Shown: in pieces, positions 40,039 through 48,041 of the stretch
Numbering within the stretch: position 1 is the stretch's first letter
Layout: every line of letters begins with the position of its first letter
NCBI RefSeq assembly: GCF_000745475.1
Contig: NZ_KN050692.1
Location: 186,001 to 250,000, forward strand
Direction of reading: 5' to 3'
Source of the DNA: Allobosea sp. UNC402CLCol
Lineage (GTDB): Bacteria > Pseudomonadota > Alphaproteobacteria > Rhizobiales > Beijerinckiaceae
Length of the DNA: 64,000 nt
The notes under the pieces: model-generated
The model's database searches: none
What the model saw: the letters and a program-made list of their open reading frames with translations, nothing else
Told to the model about the DNA's origin: nothing
Program-made: the position numbers and the translations under genes

Positions 40039-40755
40039 GTGAAGCCGCTCGCCTGCCTGCCGGCGAGCCTGGCGCTCGTCGTAGCCCTGCTCCTTGCCGC
40101 CGAAGCGCGCGCCCAGGACGGTCAAAGCGTGCTCGCGCCCCAGCCGCCGCAACGTCCCTTCGATCTCGATCTGGCAGGCACGCCGAAACTGCCGCCGATC
40201 GTCGTGCCACCCGCGCCGCGCCCGGCGCAGGAGACGCCGGCAAGCCCCGCCGTCGCAGAGACGCCGCCGGCCGCGCCATCGACGGAAACGCCCGCAGCCG
40301 GCGGAACGCCCGCATCGGAAACACCGCCCGCAGAGGGCACCGCGCCCATGGCCGACGGGCCGGACGAGGATGAGGGGCCGGAATGGCCGAAGCTCACCCC
40401 CGGGCAGAAGGCCGGCGCGGAGCCGGCATTCGACCCGAACGAGAAGGCCGACCGGCCCGGCATCTCCACCGATCCAGGCACGTCGACCGCCTGCCTGCCG
40501 CAGCGGCTGAAGCTGATTCTCGGCAAGATCGTCGACAGGTATGGCGCGGTGAAGGTGACCTCGACCTGGCGGCCGCCCTGGCGGGCGCGGCGCGGCTCCT
40601 ATCACAAGCGCTGCGAGGCGATGGATTTCCGCGTGCCCGGCGTGAAGCCGCGCGTCGTGCTGGAATGGGCGCGGTCACTGCCGGAGGTCGGCGGCAACCA
40701 AGTCTACTGGAACGGGCTGATCCATATCGACACCGGGCCGCGCCGACCCTGGTGA
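40039..40755 (+). CDS. Exported M15-like peptidase domain protein
   Basis: 238 residues from a GTG start. A signal peptide (MKPLACLPASLALVVALLLA) is followed by a long Pro/Ala/Thr/Glu-rich linker (about 30-130) and a C-terminal domain resembling the peptidase M15/YcbK group, which cuts peptidoglycan cross-bridges. Zinc ligands fit YHKRCEAMDFR, an HxxGxAxD-type motif in which the usual Gly is Cys, and LIHIDTG near the end. It is likely periplasmic, acting on or binding the cell wall. It is divergent from nuo and convergent with tam. The ribosome binding site is weak. Confidence 0.75.
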   Translation: MKPLACLPASLALVVALLLAAEARAQDGQSVLAPQPPQRPFDLDLAGTPKLPPIVVPPAPRPAQETPASPAVAETPPAAPSTETPAAGGTPASETPPAEGTAPMADGPDEDEGPEWPKLTPGQKAGAEPAFDPNEKADRPGISTDPGTSTACLPQRLKLILGKIVDRYGAVKVTSTWRPPWRARRGSYHKRCEAMDFRVPGVKPRVVLEWARSLPEVGGNQVYWNGLIHIDTGPRRPW

Positions 40756-40789
40756 GTCGGCGCGGCAATGGCCCGGGCCAGCCTGTCGG

Positions 40790-41578
40790 TCAGGCCCCGG
40801 CCCTGGTCGCGAGGATGAACAGGCGGGGGAAGCGCAGCAGCACCTTGCCGTCCGGCTCAACCGGATAGGCAGGCGCGATCCGCTCCTTGTAGCGTGCAAG
40901 GAAGCCCTCGCGCTCATCCGCAGGCAGCGGGTCGAGATAGGGCTTCAGAGCGGTGCTCTTGAACCATTCGACGATCGCGTCATGGCCAGCCAGCGCGTGG
41001 ACATAGGTGGTCTGCCAGAGATCGACGGTGCAGCCGACCGCCGCGAGCCAGCGGCGATAATCAGAGAAACTGCCCATCGGCGCCCGCGCTGCGGCGGCCT
41101 CGACGAGACGCCCCGCCCAGGGCCCTTCCGCCGCGGTCTCGGCCATGGCGACGTGAGAGGGCTCGGCGAGATTGTTCGGCATCTGCACGGCGAGCTGGCC
41201 GCCGGGCTTCAGCGCACCCGCGAGCCGGGGAAACAGGCTCGCATGGTCCGGCAGCCATTGCAGCACCGCATTGGCGAAGATCAAATCGTAGTCAGGGCCG
41301 GCCGACCAATCGTCGAGATTCGCCAGCACGAAGGAGAGCTGCGGCAAGCGCTTGCGCGCCTTTTCGATCATGTCGGGCGAGGAATCGAGCCCCGTCACCT
41401 CGGCATCGGGAAAGCGGGCCGCGACGAGCTCCGTGCTGTTGCCGGGGCCGCAGCCGAGATCGATGCACCGCGTCGGCGCCCGAAGCCCGACGCGCTGGAT
41501 CAGATCGAGCGGCGGGCGCGTCCGCTCGTCCTCGAAGCGCAGATACTGATTGGCATCCCAGTCGGCTTTGGCAGACAT
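40790..41578 (-). CDS. tam: Trans-aconitate 2-methyltransferase
   Basis: SAM-dependent enzyme that methylates trans-aconitate, a toxic by-product of the citrate cycle. From the ATG at 41578 the product is 262 residues. It begins WDANQYLRFEDERTRPPLDL, typical of Tam, and has motif I IDLGCGPGNST near 36-46, GLDSSPDMI, and FANAVLQWLPDH for motif post-II. The C-terminal helical cap (LDPLPADEREGFLARY) also matches. The upstream in-frame starts lack similarity. It is isolated: 118 bases from the ABC ATPase gene upstream. Confidence 0.92.
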   Translation of the reverse strand: MSAKADWDANQYLRFEDERTRPPLDLIQRVGLRAPTRCIDLGCGPGNSTELVAARFPDAEVTGLDSSPDMIEKARKRLPQLSFVLANLDDWSAGPDYDLIFANAVLQWLPDHASLFPRLAGALKPGGQLAVQMPNNLAEPSHVAMAETAAEGPWAGRLVEAAAARAPMGSFSDYRRWLAAVGCTVDLWQTTYVHALAGHDAIVEWFKSTALKPYLDPLPADEREGFLARYKERIAPAYPVEPDGKVLLRFPRLFILATRAGA

Positions 41579-41696
41579 GTCGCATTCCATTCCCTGCTGC
41601 GCCGCCATGGGACGGCGGCGCACTCTACAATAGCGGGCCGCATGCCGTGTCCAGCCCGATATCGCAGCGCCTTGTTCTTCGGGCGCGGTTCGCCGC

Positions 41697-42485
41697 TCAG
41701 TGGCTCTCGCCGTGCTTCAGGATCTGGCCGAGGAATTTGCGGGTGCGCTCGTTTTGCGGCGCCGAGAAGAACGATTCGGGCGGCGCGACCTCGACGATCT
41801 CGCCAGCGTCCATGAAGATCACCCGGTCGGCGACCTTGCGGGCAAAGCCCATCTCATGGGTGACGCAGAGCATGGTCATGCCGCTCTCGGCGAGCTCGAC
41901 CATGACGTCGAGCACCTCGCTGACCATTTCGGGGTCGAGCGCCGAAGTCGGTTCGTCGAACAGCATGATCTTGGGGTTCATGCAGAGCGAGCGGGCGATG
42001 GCGACGCGCTGCTGCTGGCCGCCGGAGAGCTGGACCGGATATTTGTTGGCCTGCTCCGGGATATGGACGCGCTCCAGAATCCTGCGGGCGTTCGCCTCGG
42101 CCTCAGCCTTCGCAATGCCGCGCACCTTCATCGGCGCCAGCGTGCAGTTCTCCAGCGCGGTCAGATGCGGGAACAGGTTGAAGCTCTGGAAGACCATGCC
42201 GATCTCGCGGCGGATGTCCTCGATGCCCTTCAGCCCGGCATGGACCGTCGTGCCGTCGATGACGATATCGCCCTTCTGATGCTCTTCGAGCTGGTTCAGG
42301 CAGCGGATCAGGGTCGACTTGCCGGAGCCGGAGGGCCCGCAGATGACGATGCGCTCGCCGCGCGAGACGGTGAGGTCGATATCGCGCAGCACATGGAAGT
42401 CGCCATAGAATTTGTCGACATGACGCATCTCGATGATCACGTCGCCGATCTCATGGTCGCCGGCGGAGGGAGCGGTCGCGGACAT
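41697..42485 (-). CDS. Polar amino acid ABC transporter, ATP-binding protein
   Basis: 262 residues, GlnQ/HisP/AapP type. Walker A GPSGSGKST is near residue 46, the Q-loop in FQSFNLFPHLTALEN, signature LSGGQQQRVAIARSL, Walker B IMLFDEPTSALDPEM, and the H-loop in CVTHEMGFARKVADRV, a string specific to the polar amino acid family. From the ATG at 42485 it lies 89 bases behind the binding-protein gene, with a strong stem-loop between. It energises the two permeases at 43455 and 44115. It is the last gene in the LacI-headed series. Confidence 0.95.
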   Translation of the reverse strand: MSATAPSAGDHEIGDVIIEMRHVDKFYGDFHVLRDIDLTVSRGERIVICGPSGSGKSTLIRCLNQLEEHQKGDIVIDGTTVHAGLKGIEDIRREIGMVFQSFNLFPHLTALENCTLAPMKVRGIAKAEAEANARRILERVHIPEQANKYPVQLSGGQQQRVAIARSLCMNPKIMLFDEPTSALDPEMVSEVLDVMVELAESGMTMLCVTHEMGFARKVADRVIFMDAGEIVEVAPPESFFSAPQNERTRKFLGQILKHGESH

Positions 42486-42513
42486 CTGCAAAAGCCGTTC
42501 TGGTTCGATTGGA

Positions 42514-42542
42514 GATGCGCCCGGCACAGGACCGGGCGCATC
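42514..42542 (-). promoter_or_regulatory. Intercistronic stem-loop between binding protein and ATPase genes
   Basis: GATGCGCCCGG (42514-42524) pairs perfectly with CCGGGCGCATC (42532-42542) around a 7-base loop. There is no U-run on the minus strand, so it is probably an mRNA-stabilising or attenuating hairpin. Such structures often raise binding-protein levels over ATPase levels in ABC operons. Confidence 0.55.
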
Positions 42543-42574
42543 CGGTTTCAGAAGCCGTCAGGCCCCGTGAGCGA

Positions 42575-43411
42575 TCACCACTTGGTGCCTTCGAACTGCG
42601 GCATCGGCGGCAGCTTCGGCAGTGGCATGCCGAACCATTTCTGGTTGATCTTGGACAGTTCGCCGTTGCCCTCGATCTCGGCGATGAACTTGTTCGAGAA
42701 CTCGGCCAGGGCGGTATCGGCCTTGCGGAAGGCCATGCCGTTGGCCTGTTCCTTGAGCGTGATCTTGGGTTCGATGCCGAGCTGCGGATAATCCTTGTTG
42801 AGCTGGGCGAGGATGGTGTTGCTGGCGCCCATGCCCTGGACCTGCCCGGAGATCAGGGCCTGAAGCGCGGTCGCGTCGTCGTCATAGCGCTTCAGCGGGG
42901 TACCGGGAGGGGCGACATTGCTGATCGCGATGTCCTGCGTCGAGGCGCGCGCGACGCTGATCGTGACGTTCTTCAGGTCTTCCGGCGTCTTGACGTTCAG
43001 GCTCTTGGGGGCCAGCACATAGATCGTCAGCGTGCTGTAGGGGTTGGAGAACAGCACCTGCTTCTGGCGCTCGGGGGTGATGCCGAAGGTGGCGATCAAC
43101 AGATCGACCTTGTTGGTCAGCAGATAAGGGATGCGGTTGGGACCGGTGACCGGGACGAGCTCGAGCTTGACGCCGAGCGCCTTGGCCATCAGCGCCGCGA
43201 CATCGGCGTCGTAGCCGGCCGGCTGCTGCTGGGCGTCGGTGCCGCCGAAGGGCGGGTAGTCGGTCAGCACGCCGACCATCAGCTTGCCGCGGGCCTTGAT
43301 CTCGTCAGGGGTAGCGGCCTGCGCCGGGGCGACGTTGAGCGCGGCGGCGGCAAGGCCGGCGAAGACCAGCGTGCCGAGGCCGCGGCGGCAAATCGATTTA
43401 AACAGGGACAT
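42575..43411 (-). CDS. Polar amino acid ABC transporter, periplasmic binding protein
   Basis: 278 residues with a signal peptide (MSLFKSICRRGLGTLVFAGL, cleavage after AQA near 32) and a family 3 solute-binding domain. Typical strings are KLMVGVLTDYPPFG near 42, PAGYDADVAALMAKALGVKLELV, VDLLIATFGITPERQKQVLFS and the C-terminal LSKINQKWFG. Family 3 proteins bind amino acids and related organic acids; the exact ligand cannot be read off. The cluster of CoA-linked enzymes upstream suggests a carboxylic-acid-containing ligand that is degraded as a CoA thioester. Confidence 0.93.
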   Translation of the reverse strand: MSLFKSICRRGLGTLVFAGLAAAALNVAPAQAATPDEIKARGKLMVGVLTDYPPFGGTDAQQQPAGYDADVAALMAKALGVKLELVPVTGPNRIPYLLTNKVDLLIATFGITPERQKQVLFSNPYSTLTIYVLAPKSLNVKTPEDLKNVTISVARASTQDIAISNVAPPGTPLKRYDDDATALQALISGQVQGMGASNTILAQLNKDYPQLGIEPKITLKEQANGMAFRKADTALAEFSNKFIAEIEGNGELSKINQKWFGMPLPKLPPMPQFEGTKW

Positions 43412-43454
43412 GGGGACGTTCTCCTCTGGGACAGGCTGAATTGCATCGCCGCCT

Positions 43455-44105
43455 TCAGCGGGCGGCGACGAGGAGCTTTTGCTCCATCCTTTTGCTGTAG
43501 GCCGAGAGCGGCCTGCAGATGACGTAATAGAGCAGCGCGACGAGCGCGAAGACCGTGAACGGCCGGAAGGTCGCGTTGTTGATGATCTGCGCCGCGCGTG
43601 TCAGCTCGACGAAGCCGATGATCGAGGCGAGCGAGGTGCCCTTGATGAGCTGCACCAGGAAGCCGATCGTCGGGGGAATCGCGATGCGGACGGCCTGCGG
43701 CGCGATGACGAGCATCATCTTCGGCCAGTAGCGCAGGCCGAGCGAGGTCGCCGCTTCCCATTGTCCGCGCGGCACGACCTCGATGGCGCCGCGCCAGATC
43801 TCGCCGAGGAAGGCGCTGGCATGCAGCGACAGGCCGAGCGCCGCCGCCGTCCAGGGGTCGACCGACCAGCCGAACAGCCCCGGCACGAAGAAGGCGAGGA
43901 AGAGCTGCATCAGCAGCGGCGTGCCCTGGAAGAGCTTGATGTAGCCAGCCGAGGCGAAGCGCAGCCATTTGTATTCGCCGCTGCGGGCGAGCGCGACCAG
44001 CGCCCCGCCCAGCGCGCCGCCGAGGAAGGCGACGAGCGAGAGCAGCAGCGTCCAGCGCACCGCCATGATGATGTAGATGATGTCGCCTGATCCGAGTGTG
44101 CGCAT
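43455..44105 (-). CDS. Polar amino acid ABC transporter permease (second of pair)
   Basis: 216 residues of the HisM/GlnP type with five to six transmembrane helices. The EAA loop reads EAATSLGLRYWPKMMLVIAPQA, followed by IPPTIGFLVQLIKGTSLASI. The early FQGTPLLMQLFLAFF is typical of this family. It begins 9 bases after the other permease stops and is followed by the binding-protein gene after 43 bases. The two permeases probably form a heterodimer in the inner membrane. Confidence 0.94.
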   Translation of the reverse strand: MRTLGSGDIIYIIMAVRWTLLLSLVAFLGGALGGALVALARSGEYKWLRFASAGYIKLFQGTPLLMQLFLAFFVPGLFGWSVDPWTAAALGLSLHASAFLGEIWRGAIEVVPRGQWEAATSLGLRYWPKMMLVIAPQAVRIAIPPTIGFLVQLIKGTSLASIIGFVELTRAAQIINNATFRPFTVFALVALLYYVICRPLSAYSKRMEQKLLVAAR

Positions 44106-44114
44106 GTCGTCACC

Positions 44115-44783
44115 TCACCGGGTTGGCTTGCGCAGGAAGGCGCGTTCGATCCCGGCGAAGACCGTCCAGAAGAAGACGGAGAGGCCGAGATACAGGCAGG
44201 TGGCGACGAAATAGACCTCGAAGCTGCGGAAGGTGCGCGACTGGATGTCGCCCGCCACCGCCGTCAATTCGCTCGCCGCGATCGCCGAGCAGACGCTGGT
44301 GTTCAGCATCAGCAGGATGAACTGGCTCGTCAGCGAAGGGTAGATCGCCTGGATCGCCGGCTTCAGGATGATGTAGCGGAAGATCTGGAGCGGGCGCATG
44401 CCCAGCGACTTGCCCGCCTCGACCTGGCCCTTCTGGATGCTCTCGATGCCGGCGCGGATGATCTCGATGCCATAGGCGCCAACATTCACCACCAGCGCCA
44501 GCAGCGCCGCCGTGTTCGAGGACATCTTCAGGCCCATCGAGGGCAGGCCGAAATAGATCATGAAGATCTGGATCAGAAACGGGGTATTGCGGATCAGCTC
44601 GATATATTCGTCGATGATCCGGACCAGCCATTTCGGCCCCGAAGTCTTGCCGAGCGCGCCGGCGACCGAAACCACCATGCCGATCGCCATCGCCAGTGCC
44701 GACAGGACCAGCGAATTGAGCAACCCCTGCAGCAGCTCGGGCCACGCCGCGAAGACGTCGGCGAAATCGAATTCATAGCTCAT
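44115..44783 (-). CDS. Polar amino acid ABC transporter permease (first of pair)
   Basis: 222 residues, same family as its neighbour. It has YIELIRNTPFLIQIFMIYFG near 65, the EAA loop as EAGKSLGMRPLQIFRYIILKPA, and IYPSLTSQFILLMLNTSVCS after it. It opens the transport part of the series after a gap of 111 bases behind the SDR gene. That gap contains no obvious operator matching the one at 49146, so co-transcription from the LacI promoter is plausible but not proven. Confidence 0.94.
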   Translation of the reverse strand: MSYEFDFADVFAAWPELLQGLLNSLVLSALAMAIGMVVSVAGALGKTSGPKWLVRIIDEYIELIRNTPFLIQIFMIYFGLPSMGLKMSSNTAALLALVVNVGAYGIEIIRAGIESIQKGQVEAGKSLGMRPLQIFRYIILKPAIQAIYPSLTSQFILLMLNTSVCSAIAASELTAVAGDIQSRTFRSFEVYFVATCLYLGLSVFFWTVFAGIERAFLRKPTR

Positions 44784-44894
44784 GCGGGCCGCCCGTTCCG
44801 GGTGGCGAAAGCAGGGCTGCCTTCATATGCCTTCCTCATCAATCCTCCCGGCCGGCCGGGCCGCCGGTTCTCGCCCGGGGCCGCAGCAGAATCC

Positions 44895-45656
44895 CTACAA
44901 TCGCGGAATCAGCAAGCCGCCATCGGCGTTGATCACTGTTCCAGTCGCATAGGCGAACTGTCCACCCGTCAGGGCGGCGACGACCGCTGCGACATCTTCG
45001 CCCTCGCCCCAGCGGCCGGCGGGAATCAGCCCCTCGGCGATGCGCGCATCGTATTTCGCGGCGACCTTTGCGGTCATGTCAGTGCGGATCACGCCCGGCC
45101 TGACCTCGAAGACCGGAATCCCCTCCGGCGCGAGCCTGACGGCGAGCGCCTTCGCCCACATCGAGAGGCCGAGCTTGGAGACGCAGTACTGCGCCCGGTC
45201 GATCGAGACCAGCTCGGTCGAGGCCGAGGTGATGAAGACGATGGCCGGGCGTTCCGGCCTGTCCGCGAGCATGGTCTTGGCCACCTCCTGGCTCAGGAAG
45301 GCGGCGCCGCGCAGGTTGACGTCCATGACGACGTCGAAACTCTGCGGCGTGATCTCCAGCATGTCGCCGCGTACCGGCGCGCCGATGCCAGCATTCGAGA
45401 CGAAAACATCGAGCCGGCCGCACAGCTTTCTGACGTTCGCCACGAGGTCGGCATGGCTCGCGACCGCCGCGACATCGTGCCTGAAGAACCGAGCCGTGGC
45501 GCCCGCCGCCTCGAAGAGCTTCAACGCCTCGCTCGCGGCCTCGTCCTCGGCGATATCGGTGAAGGCGATGTCATGGCCCGCCTTGGCGAGCGCGACGCCG
45601 ATGGCGCGGCCGATGCCGCGCCTTGCGCCGGTGATCAGGGCGACGGGACGGCTCAT
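44895..45656 (-). CDS. Short-chain dehydrogenase in the LacI-headed catabolic cluster
   Basis: 253-residue classical SDR with cofactor motif TGARRGIG at 9-16, NAG at 88-90, Ser144, Tyr157 and Lys161. It ends with the GTVINADGGLLIPRL tail of FabG-like enzymes. In its context, one base after an enoyl-CoA hydratase, it most likely oxidises a 3-hydroxyacyl-CoA or a related hydroxy acid, the step that follows hydration. This role is inference from context; the sequence alone only says NAD(P)-dependent SDR. Confidence 0.9.
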   Translation of the reverse strand: MSRPVALITGARRGIGRAIGVALAKAGHDIAFTDIAEDEAASEALKLFEAAGATARFFRHDVAAVASHADLVANVRKLCGRLDVFVSNAGIGAPVRGDMLEITPQSFDVVMDVNLRGAAFLSQEVAKTMLADRPERPAIVFITSASTELVSIDRAQYCVSKLGLSMWAKALAVRLAPEGIPVFEVRPGVIRTDMTAKVAAKYDARIAEGLIPAGRWGEGEDVAAVVAALTGGQFAYATGTVINADGGLLIPRL

Positions 45657-45657
45657 C

Positions 45658-46431
45658 TCATTCTCCCCGGTATTGCGGCGTGCGCTTCTGCTGGAAGGCC
45701 GCGACGCCCTCCTTCACATCCTCGGTGTAGGAGACGAGCGAACTCGCCAGCGTCTCCATGATCGCGGCGCTGTCCTCGCCCTCGGCCGCGTTGATGAGCT
45801 GCTTGACGACGAGGTTCGCCACGGGCCCGCGCTGGCAGACGCGCTCGGCCATGGCCTGCGCGGCCGCGAGCGCCCCGCCCTTCTCCACAACCTGATCGAC
45901 GATGCCGAGCGAAAGCGCCGTCTCGGCAGTGACGATCTCGCCGGTCAATGCAAGCCGGCGCGCCACCTGCCCGCCGAGCCGCCTGACCAACCGCTGCGTG
46001 CCCGACCAGCCGGGAATCATGCCGAGCCCGCTCTCGGGCAGGCCGATCTTGGCCTGCGCCTCGCAGATGCGGATATCGGCGGTGACGGCGAGCTCGAGCC
46101 CGCCGCCGAGCGCGTGGCCATTCATCGCGGCGATGACCGGCGGCTTCATCCGCGCGAGCTTGTCGAAGACGCGATGGCCGGAGCGGACCCAGCCCTGCCC
46201 CATCTCCAGCGGCGATAGCCCGCCCCAGGCGACGATGTCGCCGCCGGCGCAGAAGGCCTTGCCCTCGGCCGTCAGGATGACGGCACGGACTGAGCGGTCG
46301 GCGTCAATGGTGTCAGCAAAGCGGCCGAGCAGGCCGACCATGACGTCGTCGAGCGCGTTGAGCTTTTCGGGCCGGGCGAGCGTGATCGTCGCAATGCCCT
46401 GGGCGATGTCGAGGCGGACGGGATCGCTCAT
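45658..46431 (-). CDS. Enoyl-CoA hydratase/isomerase family protein
   Basis: 257-residue crotonase. Both glutamates used by true hydratases are present: Glu113 in ALGGGLELAV and Glu133 in LPESGLGMIPG, and the oxyanion-hole segment is CAGGDIVAW near 61-69. Hydration of a 2-enoyl-CoA is thus likely, though crotonases are versatile. It overlaps the CoA-transferase gene by four bases (ATGA) and precedes the SDR by one base, so the three enzymes are translationally linked. Confidence 0.92.
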   Translation of the reverse strand: MSDPVRLDIAQGIATITLARPEKLNALDDVMVGLLGRFADTIDADRSVRAVILTAEGKAFCAGGDIVAWGGLSPLEMGQGWVRSGHRVFDKLARMKPPVIAAMNGHALGGGLELAVTADIRICEAQAKIGLPESGLGMIPGWSGTQRLVRRLGGQVARRLALTGEIVTAETALSLGIVDQVVEKGGALAAAQAMAERVCQRGPVANLVVKQLINAAEGEDSAAIMETLASSLVSYTEDVKEGVAAFQQKRTPQYRGE

Positions 46432-48020
46432 GCCGCCCTCGCCGGAACCTCGAGGCCGATCAGCGCCTCATTGAACAAGGCCGCATCCATCAGCTTCGGT
46501 GGCTTGGGCACGAGCAGCGGGAACTCGCTCTGGCTGAGGACATCGCGCTCAAGGTCAACGCCGGGCGCGATCTCGGTGACGACGATGCCGTCCGCCGTCA
46601 GCTTCATCACGCAACGCTCGGTGACATAGGTTACATCCTGACCCTGTGCGACGGCGCGGGGACCGGAGAACGAAATATGTTCAACGGCTTCGACCAGCTT
46701 CTTCACCTTGCCCTCCTTCTCGATGACGAGCTTGCCCTCAGTGATGGCGAGCTTGGCCGCAGCGCTGAAATAGCCGGAGAAGACGATGCGCTTGGCCCGG
46801 GCGGTGATGTCGATGAAGCCGCCGGCGCCAGCGGTGACATGCGGACGCACGCCAAGCTTGGAGACGTTGACGCAGCCCTGCCTGTCGATCTGCAGGAAGG
46901 AGAGCAGCGATAGGTCGAAGCCCGCTCCCTGGAAATAGGTGAACTGGTAGGGGGAGGGCACGATGGCCTCGGCATTGGAAGCGCAGCCGAACTGGAATTC
47001 GAGCAGCGGCACGCCGCCGACGGCGCCCTGCTCGATCACCCAGGTGACGGCGCCGTGCTGGCCTTCCTCGATCAGGATGCGCGGGACATTGGCCGAGATG
47101 CCGAAGCCGATATTGACCGCGTCGCCGTAACGCAGTTCCTGCGCGACCCGACGCGCGATCACTTTGGCGACGTCGAAGGCCGGCGTCTCGAAGCTCGATA
47201 GCGGCCGGCGCACCTCGCCGGAGATGGCGGGGTCGTAGACCGTCTGCGTCGTCTGCATCTGGTCGGGCGCGACCACGATGGCGTCGACGAGGATACCAGG
47301 CACGAAGACCGCTTGCGTGTTGAGGCTGCCGGCCTCGACCACGCGCTTCACCTGCGCGATGACGATGCCGCCATTGTTGCGCACGGCCAGCGCCTGATCG
47401 AGCGGGCCGAGATAGCCGCCCTCATGCTCGTAGGAGAGATTGCCGCGCTCATCGGCTGTGGTGGCGCGGATGATCGCGACCTTCGGTACGATGCTGCGGA
47501 AATAGAGCCAGTCCTCGCCGTCGAACGCGACGCGGCTGACAATCGGCTCGGCCATGGCCCGCGCGTTCATGGCGCAGCCCTGGTGCTTGGGATCGACGAA
47601 GGTGTCCATGCCGATCTTGGTCAGCACGCCCGGGCGCTTGGCGGCGGCTTCGCGATGCATGTCGAACAGGATGCCGCTCGGGATGTTGTAGGCCGGGATC
47701 TCGTTACCCGTGACCATCTTCCAGATCGCTGGCGGCTCGGCCGAGGACGGGCCGGACGGGTAGGAACCGCCCATGATCCGGGCCAGCAGGCCGGGCTTGG
47801 CGATGTGGTCGACGCCCTTGACGCCCCACATGTCGCCGGCCGCGATCGGGTGCAGCGTCGTCAGGTTGCGGGGATGGCCTGAGGCGTCGAAGCGCCGGCC
47901 GATTGCCGCGAGCACGGCGTCCGGGCAGCCGAGGCCGGAGGAGGACGAGACGGTGACGATCGCCTCGTCCGGGATCAGGGCGGCGGCTTCGTCGGCGGAG
48001 AGGATGCGGGGAAAAGCCAT
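46428..48020 (-). CDS. Family I CoA-transferase with alpha and beta parts fused
   Basis: 530 residues, resembling propionate/acetate CoA-transferases in which the two halves are one chain. The expected catalytic glutamate is Glu330 in VTWVIEQGAVGGVPLLEF, followed by the FGCASNAEAIV and GCVNVSKLG strings of the beta half. The alpha half has TVSSSSGLGCPDAVLAAI and WLYFRSIVPKVAIIRAT. It would activate an organic acid by moving CoA from acetyl-CoA or succinyl-CoA. It starts 21 bases after the LacI-type gene and overlaps the hydratase gene. Confidence 0.92.
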   Translation of the reverse strand: MAFPRILSADEAAALIPDEAIVTVSSSSGLGCPDAVLAAIGRRFDASGHPRNLTTLHPIAAGDMWGVKGVDHIAKPGLLARIMGGSYPSGPSSAEPPAIWKMVTGNEIPAYNIPSGILFDMHREAAAKRPGVLTKIGMDTFVDPKHQGCAMNARAMAEPIVSRVAFDGEDWLYFRSIVPKVAIIRATTADERGNLSYEHEGGYLGPLDQALAVRNNGGIVIAQVKRVVEAGSLNTQAVFVPGILVDAIVVAPDQMQTTQTVYDPAISGEVRRPLSSFETPAFDVAKVIARRVAQELRYGDAVNIGFGISANVPRILIEEGQHGAVTWVIEQGAVGGVPLLEFQFGCASNAEAIVPSPYQFTYFQGAGFDLSLLSFLQIDRQGCVNVSKLGVRPHVTAGAGGFIDITARAKRIVFSGYFSAAAKLAITEGKLVIEKEGKVKKLVEAVEHISFSGPRAVAQGQDVTYVTERCVMKLTADGIVVTEIAPGVDLERDVLSQSEFPLLVPKPPKLMDAALFNEALIGLEVPARAA

Positions 48021-48041
48021 GTTTCTTGTCTCTTCGAGGTT

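Noticed and set aside
42575..44783. Specific ligand (glutamate, histidine or cystine) for the polar amino acid transporter
   Set aside because: Family strings fit several ligands; no binding-site residue can be aligned with confidence by eye.
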